DNA of 64,000 nt, taken from positions 620,001 to 684,000 of the forward strand of contig JAUIMM010000547.1 of the NCBI GenBank assembly GCA_031769625.1, given 5' to 3'. Positions 1 through 12,127 of this stretch are shown here, piece by piece. The notes under the pieces were generated by a model that worked only from the letters and a program-made list of their open reading frames with translations, was not told the origin of the DNA and did not search any database. The translations under genes and the position numbers were made by a program. This stretch comes from Taudactylus pleione (Eukaryota; Chordata; Amphibia; Anura; Myobatrachidae). Numbering within the stretch: the stretch's first letter is position 1; every line of letters begins with the position of its first letter.

Positions 1-514
1 AATTTTCAAATTTATAATTAATTATTTATCTACAGATTGAAAAAAACCTGAAAAATGCCACATCGAGATCCCCTACCCAGCCCCGATTTAACTATTTCCC
101 AATCTAGCAATCTGCATCCATACAATACAGAGCTTTTTCAGAGATTTGCAGATCATTTTCAGGAAAAACAGATTTGCCAATCTTGAAAGGCTCATCATTT
201 TACTAGTAACGGTCATCAATTCGTTTGACTGTTACCATACATTAGCAATCTACAGCCCCGATTGGTCAGTGAAATCCAACATGTTGAACAACCTGACTTG
301 GCGATTATGATCACTTTTTGATCGCAATTGTGAATAGGGGAAGCACATACATTGGCGATTGTTTGGGACAATCAAATTATTATTATTAACAGTTTCTTTT
401 ATAGTATATTCCGTTGCGCTTTACAAATGGAAATAACATTAATAGAACCAAACTGGGTAGTAACAAACAAACATAAAGGTAAGACGGTCCTGCTCGCAAG
501 CTTACAATCTCGCA
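1..514. other. AT-rich intergenic sequence, no gene seen
   Basis: No open frame with recognisable protein features, no terminal inverted repeats and no RNA gene could be seen here. The short open frames on both strands lack any motif. Probably old degraded repeat DNA. Confidence 0.4.
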
Positions 515-632
515 AGCTTTTGCCCTTCTGCTCCACGGGAGGTTTCTGTCCTCCCTGAGCTCGCCTTAGGACACCTGCGTTACGGTTTGACAGGTGTACC
601 GCCCCAGTCAAACTCCCGACCTGCCACTGTCC
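515..632 (-). pseudogene. 28S rRNA gene fragment
   Basis: Read on the minus strand, this stretch matches from memory the highly conserved part of eukaryotic 28S rRNA that contains GAGTTTGACTGGGGCGGTAC, continues through the CCTAAGGCGAGCTCAGGGAG segment and ends at GGAGCAGAAGGGCAAAAGCT. The match stops abruptly at both sides: beyond position 515 the sequence changes to an unrelated GCTTGCGAG repeat and beyond 632 to non-rRNA sequence. About 118 bp of a roughly 4 kb gene is present, so it cannot be a functional rRNA gene. It may be a retrocopied rRNA fragment or the head of a 28S-derived SINE; the flanks do not decide this. Confidence 0.85.
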
Positions 633-834
633 AGGTGTCGATACACAAGGATAGGTGCTACATATTGCAAATTGGTCTGGTCAGATTGCAGAAGTTATTG
701 GTGGGCTGTATGATCCAGTCACACAGGAAAGTTGACCTAGGGTCAGCAGGATGTAAAATTGAAGAAAGAGAAAACATGTGAGGTTATGTGTAGACTGCAA
801 GAAGGGATGTAATTACATAGGAAAGCTATGAAGG
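633..834. other. Unassigned sequence between rRNA fragment and LINE
   Basis: No gene seen. It could be the body or tail of a SINE headed by the adjacent rRNA fragment, but no poly(A) or target duplication was identified. Confidence 0.3.
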
Positions 835-2285
835 TTATGTGGACGGTTCTGGAATCTGATAAGCTTGTCTGAAGAGGTAATTTTTCAGGGAACACTTGAA
901 TGTTTGGAGACTAGCGGAAAGTCTTATTGTGCATGGGAGGGCATTCCACAGGGTGGGTGTAGCCCAAAAAAAGTCCTGCAACCGTGAATGTAAGTTATGC
1001 ATGTGGATGAGAGACACAGATCTTGTTCAGAGCAGAGATGTCGGGTTGGAAGATATTTTGAGATTAGAGATGTATGTTGGTGTGGTTTGGTTAATAGCTT
1101 TAAGTGTGTGAGTGTAATGGTGCATACACACGGCATGATCTGTACCACCAACAACTTGAAAGACATCTTTCAAAGATCTGTCAAAGATATCTTTCAGTGA
1201 AGTCATCTTGCCACATCTCTGAACAGGCAATGTTGATGATATCGTCCAAGTTGGCCTGCATGCATGGACGATGAAAGATATTTTTATCGTCCATGTGGGA
1301 ACGAGCATCGTTGGTCATTGACACTTTGGTAATAACATAAAAATGAATGATATGAACGATAACAATATGAATGTTATCATTCATATTGTTCAGTTTTATC
1401 GCTCCATGTGTACGCACCTTTAGTATTATATATTGAATATGGATGAAGACCGGTAACCAATGGAGGGACTGACCGAGTGGATCAGCAGACAATGAACTTT
1501 TGGCGAGGAAGATCAGCCTCGCAGCTGCATTCATTATGGATTGTAGTGGTGAAAGCCTGTTTTTGGGAAGAACAGTAAGGAGACTATAGCAATAGTCTAT
1601 GCGGAAAATAATGAGAGCATAGATTACAGTTTTTGCAGTGTCTTCTGTAAGATAAGGTAGAATTTTAGCTATGTTTTTTAGATGTATGTAACATGATTTT
1701 GAGACAGATTGAATGTGGGGAACAAAGGACAGTTCAGATTCAAGGATGACACCTACGCAGCAGGCTTGTGGGGTGGCGTTGATTGTCGAGTTGTCAACAG
1801 TGATAGAGATATCAGGTTGGTAACTATTATCGGCCGGTGGAAATATAATGAATTCTGTTTTGGATATATTAAGTTTGAGGTGGTGAGATGCCATCCAAGA
1901 AGAAATGGCAGAGAGAAATTCAGTGACATGGACCAGCACAGATGGTGACAAATCTGGGGATAGATTTGAGTATCGTCCGCGTACAGATGATACTGAAAAC
2001 CAAAAGAGCTGATTAGTTTGCCAAGAGAGGTGGTATAGATTGAGAAAAGCAGGGGACCTAAGACTGAGCCTTGCGGTACTCCAACTGATAGAGATAGCAA
2101 AGAGGAGCAGAATCAGAAAAGCGATCAGTGAAAGAGCGATCAGATAGGTAGGATGAGAACCAAGAAAGGGCTGTGTCTTGAAGACCTATGGATTGTAGTG
2201 TTTGTATCAGAAGAGAGTGGTCAACGGTGTCAAAGGTAACAGAGAGATCTAGAAGAATAAGAAGTGAGTAATGGCCTTAAGCCTT
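835..2285 (-). pseudogene. LINE reverse transcriptase remnant (L2/CR1-like)
   Basis: Minus-strand frames together give the C-terminal half of a non-LTR retrotransposon reverse transcriptase. In order one sees DTVDH at about 2235 (motif A of the palm), [14 protein letters not shown] near 2070, the catalytic YADDTQIY near 1975, then LKLNISKTE, the thumb-like DYCYSLLTVLP and NAARLIF segments, and finally a conserved tail with TLWNALP and FKCSLKNYLFRQAY ending near 840. This order and the tail are typical of the L2/CR1 branch. The reading frame changes between 1753 and 1951, there are stops, the 5' endonuclease half is absent, and the frame is split by a small DNA transposon at 1115-1422. It is therefore a 5'-truncated dead copy. 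Confidence 0.85.
1115..1422. mobile_element. Small non-autonomous DNA transposon inside the LINE
   Basis: The ends are inverted copies: TAATGGTGCATACACACGG on the left and, reverse complemented, TAAAGGTGCGTACACATGG on the right (16 of 19 matching). The LINE protein alignment breaks at the left end and resumes at the right end, which shows an insertion. No coding capacity. The target duplication is unclear, so the superfamily is not assigned. Confidence 0.65.
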
Positions 2286-2456
2286 GGCAGTGATCAGATC
2301 ATTTACTACCTTAGTCAGTGCTGTCTCTGTGAAGAAAAATGTTCAGATCCTGTGGATTCATCTGATTCTGAATAAACAAATCAGTCTCATTACTGTTCAA
2401 TCAGCCATCATATTAGGCTCACCCATAATAGTCTATGGCAAACTGGCCTTTTTGCC

Positions 2457-2460
<4 letters not shown>

Positions 2461-2507
<47 letters not shown>

Positions 2508-2620
2508 TATACACACACATATGTGTGTATATCTATATGCGTGTGTATGTATATATGTATGTGTATACACATACATATATATGAATATTTATATACTATA
2601 TATATATATATATATATACA
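2461..2620. repeat. TA/CA microsatellite block
   Basis: About 40 bp of pure TA repeat followed by mixed TA, CA and GTAT runs. The open frames through it (tyrosine and isoleucine repeats) are artefacts. Confidence 0.9.
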
Positions 2621-2771
2621 TACACACACTCCAAAAGACCGGCACTCCGCTTAGAGAAATTAATGTTTACCTGGGTGCCCTCATGGGGAAAATAATTCCA
2701 TGTACTAGAGATGTACAAATGGCAGCACTCCCCAGATTTCTATACAGATACGCTGTAACAATTGAATAGGT

Positions 2772-2814
2772 TATCAACGTTTCAGATGTCTTTAATACAT
2801 CTTTCGTCAGGATA
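2772..2814 (-). ncRNA. Hammerhead-like ribozyme motif, Penelope type
   Basis: On the minus strand: flank TATC, core CTGACGA, one extra A, hairpin AGATGT/ACATCT with a 7-nt loop, then GAAAC, palindrome AACGTT and flank GATA, which pairs with TATC. This has the order of hammerhead helix I, catalytic core, helix II and a minimal helix III. The extra base between core and helix II departs from the canonical form, so activity is uncertain. Confidence 0.5.
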
Positions 2815-3002
2815 CAAATATAAAAACAGTCTTACCTTACTTTATACCACCTCGTGTATGCCTGAACTCCTGTCCATCCCAGCGTGCGTCCCGACGCGGA
2901 CCACATGACGTCATGTGTCAGACGGATACCGGGAGAGACCAAGTTGGTCACCATAATCACCGTGTATACAACCACCACCAATAAAATGCTGGCGCTACCA
3001 GC

Positions 3003-3034
3003 ATATAGTAACAACATTAATGTTGTTACTATAT
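3003..3034. repeat. Perfect 32-bp palindrome
   Basis: The left half ATATAGTAACAACATT is exactly reverse complementary to the right half with no spacer. It lies directly beside the left end of the Tc1 copy and partly in TA-rich sequence, so it may be the Tc1 target site or the end of an older element. Confidence 0.8.
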
Positions 3035-3041
3035 ATATACA

Positions 3042-4501
<1,460 letters not shown>

Positions 4502-4670
4502 TATATAGAATCCTGGAAGCGGCACTCCAAAATTGAAGACAAAGTCAATATAAAAGAATATTTATGTTCCGGTGCCCTCCATGCCAAACACACACTCCAT
4601 GTGGCAGTAAATAGATTTCCAGTCGGCGGCACTCAGTAAATAAATCCAAGACACAAAAGGGTTTTGTGTA

Positions 4671-4711
4671 ACCAATATTTCAATGCTTCAAACACGCATT
4701 TTCGTCAGGGT
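4671..4711 (-). ncRNA. Hammerhead-like motif
   Basis: Minus strand: flank ACC, core CTGACGA, one extra A, hairpin AATGC/GCATT, then GAAAT, palindrome AATATT, flank GGT pairing with ACC. Same organisation as at 2772-2814 although hairpin and flank sequences differ, so the structure rather than the sequence is conserved. The GAAAC element is changed to GAAAT. Confidence 0.45.
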
Positions 4712-4917
4712 GCAAGTATATATATCAATAATGGTGTCAGTCATTACTGATGGAAGATTTCTCCTGGGCACACAATTAATGTGGATTTGAAGCTACATTT
4801 GGAGCTTTAATCTTTTCATGAATTTGTGGAGCAATTGTCTCATTCTGACACACTGTATTCTTGGCAATGTTTTTGGGACATTGTTCTCTGTATGAATCTG
4901 TGGAGTAATTTGATTGT

Positions 4918-4960
4918 GCCCCTGAAGAAGTCCCATGCTGGGGACAAATCATGTAGGATC
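4918..4960 (+). ncRNA. Decayed hammerhead-like motif
   Basis: Plus strand: CTGAAGA, extra A, hairpin GTCCC/GGGAC, then AAATC where GAAAC is expected, followed by ATGTAGG. The GAAAC element is damaged. Included because the hairpin is intact and the neighbouring sequence is Penelope-like. Confidence 0.3.
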
Positions 4961-5764
4961 TGTCTTGGTGCCAAAATCCATCCTCCACCAGTGAAGTTTT
5001 CAACCATAGAGCTCACACCCTTTGGGGTGATGGTGTGAAGTTACATCTGCCCCACATAGGCGTTGGGTATTGGTCACCATTTTATTGGATGGTCTAATTC
5101 CAGTAAGTTTCATTTAATCCATTGATGGAGTATTCCTGGAACTAACACAAGCAGACTCCACCCTCATTGGTTCCAAGAACAAGAATTAATGAAAGACGTG
5201 TTCACCACAACAAGGACCTAATTGACTAATCATACAGTTAAGAAACTGGGTCTACATATATATATCTGCACCTTTCTAGCGCCCTCAGATCTTTTTGATT
5301 GTATATATACATATATATAGTGGTGAGCCGCCTCTCCAATGCTTCATAAAAATGACTGCGTCTGGTGTCCTCCTAGTACCTCCCTGAACAGGGGGATAAA
5401 GACATACAGAACGGACAGGCGGCACTCAAGACGACTTAAATAAGCACACAAACTCCGTTGTTAGTTAATTGACGTTTCAATGCTCATGCCAAGGATACAA
5501 ATAAGCAAAGCGGAGTTTGTATGCTTATTTAAGTCATATATTATAAAAGAAAGTTACTGTTCCGCACTCTCACCTTCAACTATTGAACATTGCTGGAGTG
5601 CTCCCAAAGGAAATTAATCCATATATATATAGTCACATTGGCAACCACCAATCAGTGGTATAAGGGGCACTCACCAGTCTTGTATTGAATATATAGTAGT
5701 TTTACATACATCTGACATCTGTCCGCATCGAGTTACAGTATCGCAAAAATAATCTGTCGGCATT

Positions 5765-5900
5765 TTGATCCCAACTCGGACCGTTTTCAAGACATGCACT
5801 CAGAACAACCAGAAATATCCATTATGGTGTAAGCATCATAAACATCCTGTTGACTTCCAGACAGCAATAGCAAATGTACATCACCGGGTCCCTGCATTTA
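5765..5900 (+). repeat. Dispersed repeat, copy 1
   Basis: About 135 bp nearly identical to 22858-22995 in the same orientation (both contain CCCAACTCGGACCGTTTTCA and end CCCTGCATTTAA). In the other copy the homology continues straight into a hammerhead-like motif; here it stops at CATTTAA, the first helix strand of that motif. Confidence 0.85.
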
Positions 5901-7059
5901 AACAGACCAGCCCCTCCCATAAGACACACATAAAACGTGTGCTGTCACATTCTAACTGGAGCACTACATACTCGCTGTCTGCCCCTCAAGCCATATACAC
6001 TAACTTAACGTGAGACAATACTCACCATGTTTCCACAGAGGGCTGACGTTAGGTTCCCGCTGCATCCGCGATCACCAGCTGTGTGTAGACGGACAATCAT
6101 AACGTAGTCGGTGCTGGCTCCATATTACTGCGTTCCACCTGTGGAATGCATGGCACAGTACATGTGCAACATAGCAGGACCAATATAGTGGTGTCAGCGG
6201 CGTCCCTTGTTACTAAGCGACCAGAGATGTATTACAAGTAAATGGAATTTAAGAAATAGCATATGCACAACGCAGCGGGACCAATACATCAATCTCAGCT
6301 GCTCCTCATGCTGCTAAGCAACCAATTTTTATCACTGATAACCTTATTGTATTAAACCACTTTGTTAGGGAACGGCTTATTGGCGGTCATTATATTTATT
6401 ACATACAAACAGTAACCAAGAAGATTCAGTGATGCTTGAATGTTAGAAAACGGCTTAAGCTGAAAGCAGCGGGCAAATGCTCCAAATATCAGAAACCTCC
6501 AACTATAGATTATGGTATAGACAGGGGGGACCAATCAGTCAAAGGCAGGAACCCAGTATATTGACATAAATAATTCCAGAATGGTACCTTTCTGTAAAAA
6601 TGATAATTAGACACCCATATAATGGCGTCGCAATCAAACATTGTTAATTTAGAGGGTTCACCTGAGATACATAGTTTTATATCATACTAGACACCAAGAT
6701 AACCATGCTTTACATGGCTTCATCTGTGTCTATCAAATGTGACAGTATACACCATCAAAACTGTAATATCACTATAATCACCAGCAAGATGTAAATACAG
6801 TCCTCGTAAAGAAGGAGTGCTCTTAGAAAAAATCATATAAAGAAACATAAAAATTAGAATAATATATATATATACTTTAAATAAGTATACCAATACAGAA
6901 AAATAAATTAAAACATTTTCGTATAAAAATGTATATACTAATGTTATATTAATGATAATAATAATATAATTAATTAAAGAAAATTATATAAAAAAATAAA
7001 ATTAAAATAAAAAGATAATGTTCAAGAAAAATATTATTATAAAGGAGAACTGTTGATCT

Positions 7060-7880
7060 TGTCTGAATCTTAGTTTAGGAACACTGATAAAGGATTATAT
7101 TTGTTGAGTCCCTTGGGAGATACTGTGTCAAGGCGACTAATCCAGCGACTTTCCCTCTGATGTAATTTCCTAACACGCTCTCTCTCGTGTCAGTGGTGGT
7201 TCCCAATCGATCATCCTACATTTGAGAGCGGAGACCAGGGGCGCCGAGAGGGGGGGGGCAGCGGGTACAGATTACCTGGGCCCGGGCTTCCTGAGGGGCC
7301 CAGTGGGGGCCCGGGTCTGGTGCCGCCCCCCACCCTCCCTCACAGCTGCAGTGGGAGATTGCTCGTGGCTGCTGAGCAGCAGCCACAGCAGTCTCCGAAT
7401 GCCTGTGAGGGGAAGTGATCACACTGATTGCCACCCCCTCCCCATCACGGCGCTGCAAAACTGTGTTGTTTTTTTTCCGGGAAGGGGGCATGGCCACACC
7501 TCCCACGATTAGGCCACACCCTCTGTTACCCGGGCCCGCCGCGGCTCTTGGCGGGCCTGGCGGAGACATGATGATCTTTCTCAAGACAGTGTCGGGCCAC
7601 CGGTTTATCACATTTACGAATCTGCAGTGCAGATCTAATAGAAGCCCTATGATTGGCCATCCTTTCTCTGAATCCTCTTGTGGTAAGACCCACGTAATAT
7701 AGACTACACGGACAAACTAGGACATAGATCACATGATCCATCAAACAATGTAATCGATATTTGATTTTGATTTGCTTCCCAGAATGGGGATGTGGAAAGG
7801 TTGCACCTTGCAAAAGACTCCTACGCGTGACACAATTTGAACAACTGACACATCCTGGTTTTTGTTCTAATAACCAGTTA
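7060..7880 (-). pseudogene. GIY-YIG endonuclease of a Penelope-like element
   Basis: Minus-strand frame with cysteine-rich GCVSCSNC, then HPHSGKQIKI, then VIYVLVCPCSLYYVGLTTRG, the GIY-YIG nuclease core in its Penelope form, with downstream R and H residues (FRERMANHRASIRSA). After a 324-bp hAT-type insertion at 7236-7559 the frame resumes and ends LDTVSPKGLNKYNP, the usual Penelope C-terminus. In the intact element this nuclease nicks target DNA for the reverse transcriptase. Here only the nuclease end remains; it may belong with the minus-strand reverse transcriptase at 12128-13850, now separated by later insertions. Confidence 0.85.
7236..7559. mobile_element. hAT-type MITE with 8-bp target duplication
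   Basis: GC-rich 324-bp element with ends CAGGGGCGCC and, at the right, GGCGGGCCTG. It is flanked on both sides by the identical octamer GCGGAGAC (7228-7235 and 7560-7567), the 8-bp duplication typical of hAT transposons. It splits the Penelope endonuclease frame. No coding capacity. Confidence 0.85.
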
Positions 7881-7899
7881 GTACACAGATACTATGAAA

Positions 7900-8544
7900 T
7901 ATAATAGTCAATATCAAGAACTCGAAAAAAAAATTAAGAAACATTGGGGACTACTAAGGAAAGATCCTGTAATTAGCCAATACCTACCAGAAAGACCAAA
8001 ATTCATATACCGACTTACGACGGCAGATTGTGACAAGCACATTAGACACTGAAGGCATGAACAAGAAAAATCAATTAAATCGAAAGGTTTTTATCGTTGT
8101 GGCTCTTGCATCATGTGTAGGAACTGCAAGAGTGACATCTCTACGATTACTACATATACTTCTAGTGATAATAAAAGAGAATATTGTATTAATGATTTTA
8201 TAACATGCCACAGTACTAACGTAGTCTATTTATTACAATGTACGTGCAAAAAGCAATATGTTGGGAGAATCACTCGAAAGTTAAAAGACAGGATGGCAGA
8301 ACACCACCGAAATATTAAGAAAGGGTTAATAACTCATGGTGTTTCAGCCCATTTTAAAGAAAAGCATGAGTATAAAATCTCTAATCTGATGTTTTTCTGT
8401 GGGATCAAGCTAGCCCCTCATAATTGGAGAAAACAGAATATAGAAGAACGATTGGCGAAACTTGAAATGCAGACCATCTTTCAGTTAGGAACTCTTGTCC
8501 CAAAGGGGTTAAATGTAGATTTTGAAACCAAATGGTTCCTATAA
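7900..8544 (+). pseudogene. GIY-YIG endonuclease end of a second Penelope-like element
   Basis: Plus-strand remnant beginning with the linker region (HWGLLRKDP, QYLPERPKFIYR), then the CxxC-type pair FYRCGSCIMCRNC, then VVYLLQCTCKKQYVGRITRK, the GIY-YIG core, and ending GLNVDFETKWFL followed by a stop. The last 143 codons are open; upstream the frame is broken by stops and small shifts. The reverse transcriptase half is absent on this strand. About 1.1 kb downstream lies a hammerhead-like motif in the same orientation, the spacing also seen for the copy ending at 16203. Confidence 0.85.
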
Positions 8545-8878
8545 CCCTTATTTATAAGAGTCCTTTCTTGCTATTATAATTGTAGGTTAGCCTACTGTTA
8601 TGTATGATCCTTTATTTATTATCTTCTTTCTTACCCAGTTTTACATATTTTTAGATTTTGTTTAATCAAACAATCGCAATATTGTTATTATATCATTGCT
8701 ATTTTATCTTTGCTATTTAATCATTACTGTATTAGCATTTTATAGTTGTACCATGTATATGTTTTTAGAATTCCCACATGTGATGTTTTAGTAAAGTTAA
8801 TATATATATGCTATTATATATTTAGACCTATGGAAATAATGCCACAAGAGCCACTATATGAGGAAGGAGGTTCCTCAC

Positions 8879-8883
8879 CTATA

Positions 8884-8921
<38 letters not shown>

Positions 8922-8938
8922 GGGGGGGGGGGGGGGGG
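8879..8938. repeat. TA, poly(T) and poly(G) tract
   Basis: About 26 bp of TA repeat, then 17 T, then 18 G. Such homopolymers are prone to assembly and replication errors. Confidence 0.9.
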
Positions 8939-8939
8939 A

Positions 8940-10450
8940 ATGTACGGTCTAATGGTGCCCGAGACATGTGAATAATAGAAGTTGGGATACCTTAGAATGA
9001 AAAGAAATTAAGGTTTTTTTAAAAAAAAAAAATTATTTTAAATAACCATCTTTTGAGAAATCATTTCTTATGAATGGTAGTTGTTGGCAATGGTGTGATA
9101 TAATACCCATTATACGTGTGCCTAAATATCGCTATACGATTGGAGGGATAACCAAGCCTCTATATGAGGGAGGAAATGTTTGTCTTTCCCGTTTGTAATG
9201 CATGGCCATATTTGTTGCTTAGAGCGCAAACGCAATAGAAGCCATGTCACGGCAGGATGGAAGGAGGAGAGGAGCATTACATTCAGAGCGCGCGGGGTTA
9301 CTCCTCCCCCCCGCAAATAAGAGAATCCTCCATCCGGTCTGGGACGTATGTGAACTGCCGCGAATGAGATAGACTTCTCATTTCCGGCAGAAGTGTTTGT
9401 GTTCCATACGTGGAACGCAAACCATAGAGTCTCCGCTATTAACTCCTTTTAGACCTTTTCAACTAATACGATTTTGGGGTGATATCACCAGTTATATATG
9501 TAGACCACATAGGATGTACTTATTTCCACCATAGGACAAGGTAGGACCTGCATTTTTACTTCTATTTTTTGGGCTTTATCCCGACCCTAATGAAGGAGGA
9601 GAGATTAACTATGGTACTTAAGCTGGTTCTCTAGCACCATTATTCACACCTTGATAAAGACTAAGGTCGAAACACGTTGGTGGATGGGCTAGAGAACAAT
9701 TATACACTTGGAGTTTCATTCTCTGTTAGCATGTCAGTCCAGACCTGTTCACGTTTCAGGTGATTGTATTTTGTTCCATCTACTCAATGTGTATATGGTG
9801 ACTGTTATTTTATTATTTATTTAGTGTTTAATAAACTTATTGGAACCTGCTCTGCTCCTAATACAAATATTTTATATGCTTTATTTAAATAAGGTGAATA
9901 AGAAAATATGTGGATGGAGAAAAGTTAAAGGAACAACGTAAAGAAACCTTGATATGCTTACCACAGCATACCTCATTGTGAGTTGGGGTACGCCCACCAT
10001 TTTGCACATTATTTTTTATATATTCCTGTATGGGTCCAGAATTTTATTGATTAAATGCCTAATGACATAGAAGATAAAGAAACCTTTTTGGGTGGTGTAT
10101 ACTCCATTTTTTATGTGAGTACAGTATGTTATTGACATATTGAAGACTTGAAGTGGAGGACTATTATTTTACACATTTATTTGAGATATACTATACCAAT
10201 GGTTTTTTCTTCTTTTTTTCTTTTTCATTCTCCCAAGGAATATTTGAGATGTATATCACCATTTGAAGATTGGGATAAAGACAACCAACAGGATTGAAGT
10301 TCCTTAGTGATCAGAGACACTATTTGGAGTCAATTGAAAATAAGTGACTTTGATATTTTCCCACTCATGTTGGTTTATATGAACCCCTACCATTATATGT
10401 TTTGTTCGTTATAAGAATATCTAGAATAGCTGTGCGCAGGAACAGGAGTA
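8940..10450 (+). mobile_element. Penelope-type 3' region, no gene
   Basis: No protein-coding signal. The segment follows the plus-strand endonuclease and includes a hammerhead-like motif at 9647-9684, so it is best read as the 3' terminal repeat region of a Penelope-like element plus unassigned AT-rich DNA. Confidence 0.4.
9647..9684 (+). ncRNA. Hammerhead-like motif, degenerate core
   Basis: CACC flank, then TTGATAAA in place of CTGANGAA, hairpin GAC/GTC, GAAAC, ACGTT and GGTG, which pairs perfectly with CACC. The core differences could all be transitions from CTGACGAA. Helix I and the GAAAC block are intact. Confidence 0.4.
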
Positions 10451-10451
10451 C

Positions 10452-10592
10452 TGTCACAAGCCACCACGCTGCCAATGCTGTGCGGGGTGAATGCCGGACA
10501 AGCGTTCGCTGAAGCCTCCTCCTTCCTCCTGTTAGGATCAGTGGTTAGTAGCATATTGTTACAGTTCCTGTCTTGGTTGCTGCTGAGTTCTG
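10452..10592 (+). mobile_element. Partial LTR of a Ty3/gypsy element, copy 1
   Basis: Begins TGTCACAAGCCACC and is closely similar to 10902-11040. It stops at CTGCTGAGTTCTGCAC, where the second copy continues differently. It is joined directly to integrase C-terminal sequence, so the whole internal region between LTR and chromodomain has been lost. Confidence 0.7.
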
Positions 10593-10890
10593 CACATTTC
10601 ATTGTTCTCCCCTCAAGCCAGTGTTCTTTTCCTCCAGGTTCACTTCTAGACGACTAGTCAGACCTCCACCAGTGCTCGTCCAGGGCTGCCAAGAGTTTGT
10701 GGTGGAGAATATTCTGGCCTCCAGATTTTCTCGTGGACATCTTCATTTCCTGGTTCACTGGAAAGGGTATGGACCAGAGGAGCGTTGTTGGGTTCCATAA
10801 AGATCTCTGCATGCTCCCACCTTGAAGAGAAGATTCTTTGAGAACTTTCCAAACAAACCAGGCTCTAGGGGTTCCTTAACCCCTCGTCAA
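10593..10890 (+). pseudogene. Gypsy integrase C-terminus with chromodomain
   Basis: One frame reads RPPPVLVQG, then EFVVENILASRFSRGHLHF, then LVHWKGYGPEERCWVP and a stop. The V-E-x-I-L-x-S-R start and the WKGYGPEERCWVP end are the hallmark of the chromodomain fused to integrase in chromoviruses of the Ty3/gypsy superfamily, which directs integration to marked chromatin. Protease, reverse transcriptase, RNase H and the integrase catalytic core are all missing. Dead remnant. Confidence 0.85.
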
Positions 10891-10901
10891 GGGGTGGGTA
10901 C

Positions 10902-11050
10902 TGTCACAAGCCACCGCACTGCCAATGCTGTGAGGGGTGAACACCGGACAAGCGTTCGCTGAAGTCTTCTCCTTCCTCCTGTTAGGATCAGTGGTTAGCA
11001 TATTGTTGCAGCTCCAGTCTTGGTTACTGCTGAGCCTCTGCACTAATTAC
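10902..11050 (+). mobile_element. Ty3/gypsy LTR, copy 2 (3' side)
   Basis: Starts TGTCACAAGCCACCGC directly after GGGGTGGGTAC and repeats copy 1 with few changes. The outer end of the LTR was not located; it may continue into the tandem sequence that follows. Confidence 0.65.
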
Positions 11051-11269
11051 TGCCTGTCTGCGTGCACCATCAGGTGCACACTGATTGATTCTCCTGTCTG
11101 AACACAGCCCAGGTGCTCAATAATTTGTCATTAGGGAAACTTGCTCTGGTTGGGCCATGTTCCTGTTATACTCCAGCCAGCCCTTTAACTCCTTGCCCGT
11201 TGATAGCTTTCACGTGTTTCCAGTTGTCATTTTGGTCTCCTGTATCACAGTCGAGTTCCCAGCACCTAG

Positions 11270-12115
11270 CCTGCTTCTCTGTTCCTGCCGTTTGTGTCAT
11301 CCAGGTGGCACCCTCTGCATTTGCTCCAGCTGTCGTTTATGTCATCCAGGCGGCACGGTCTGCATTTTCTTCAGCTGTCATTTGTGTTATCCAGGTGGCA
11401 GGGTCTGCATTTGCTCCAGCTGTCGTTTGTGTCATCCAGGTGGCACAACCCACACTCAACGTTCCGAGTGCGCACTCAGCGTCTTGTGTCAACCCGGCAA
11501 CACAGGCCGCACATCAGAGTATGCAACCTTGTGTATACTGCTGGTGTCATCTCAGCAGCATTTAGCGCACCACAGCATCCCATGTATGCAACCCTGTGTA
11601 CAACCGCTGATGTCATCTGGGTGGCAGTAAGCGCACCTCAGCATCCTGTGTATGCACCCTGTGTACAACCACTGGTGTCATCGCGGCAGCACTAAGCACC
11701 ATAGCGTCCTCTGCACGCAACTCTGCATCCTTCCGCTGGTGTCATCCCGGCGACACTGTGCGTACCTCAGCGTCCTCTTGCCAAGTCATTCTGCCCTCAA
11801 GGCAGCAACCAGCCCAGAGGCTGCTACTGGCCCAAAGGCCACACCACAGCTTGTTGGCCCTCAGATCTTCAACCAACCCAGAGGCTGCTACAGGTCCAAA
11901 GGCCTCACCTCAACTCATTTGCCTACAGGCATCAACAATCTCGGGGCTGCTATTGGCCCAAAGGCCGTACCACAGCTTATTGGCCATCAGGCCTCAACCA
12001 GCCCAGAGGTTGCAACCGGCCCAAAGGCCGCATCACCACTCATTGGCCCACAGGCCTCAACCAGCCCAGTGGCTGCTACCGGCCCAAAGGCTATATACAG
12101 CCTCACCTAGCCAAG
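11270..12115 (+). repeat. Degenerate tandem repeats
   Basis: First part: units near 46-48 bp around TCATCCAGGTGGCA. Second part (about 11790-12110): units near 60 bp around CCCAAAGGCC. The open frames in all three phases come from the repeat periodicity and have no protein features. Confidence 0.75.
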
Positions 12116-12127
12116 ATACTCCAGACC

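Larger units (their letters stand above)
4512..7055. mobile_element. Penelope-type terminal-repeat fragments (several nested copies)
   Basis: No gene. The stretch is a mosaic of short pieces that share phrases such as GGCACTC and GAAACG-type motifs and short TA runs, typical of the terminal repeats of Penelope-like elements. A 135-bp piece at 5765-5900 recurs at 22858-22995. Poor copies of the hammerhead-like motif are visible near 5477-5500. Boundaries of individual copies cannot be drawn by eye. Confidence 0.45.

Noticed and set aside
2284..2769. 161-codon frame with isoleucine-tyrosine runs
   Set aside because: Translation of TA/CA microsatellite.
11113..12110. Three overlapping open frames of 130-157 codons
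   Set aside because: Degenerate tandem repeats downstream of the gypsy remnant keep all phases open; no domain seen.
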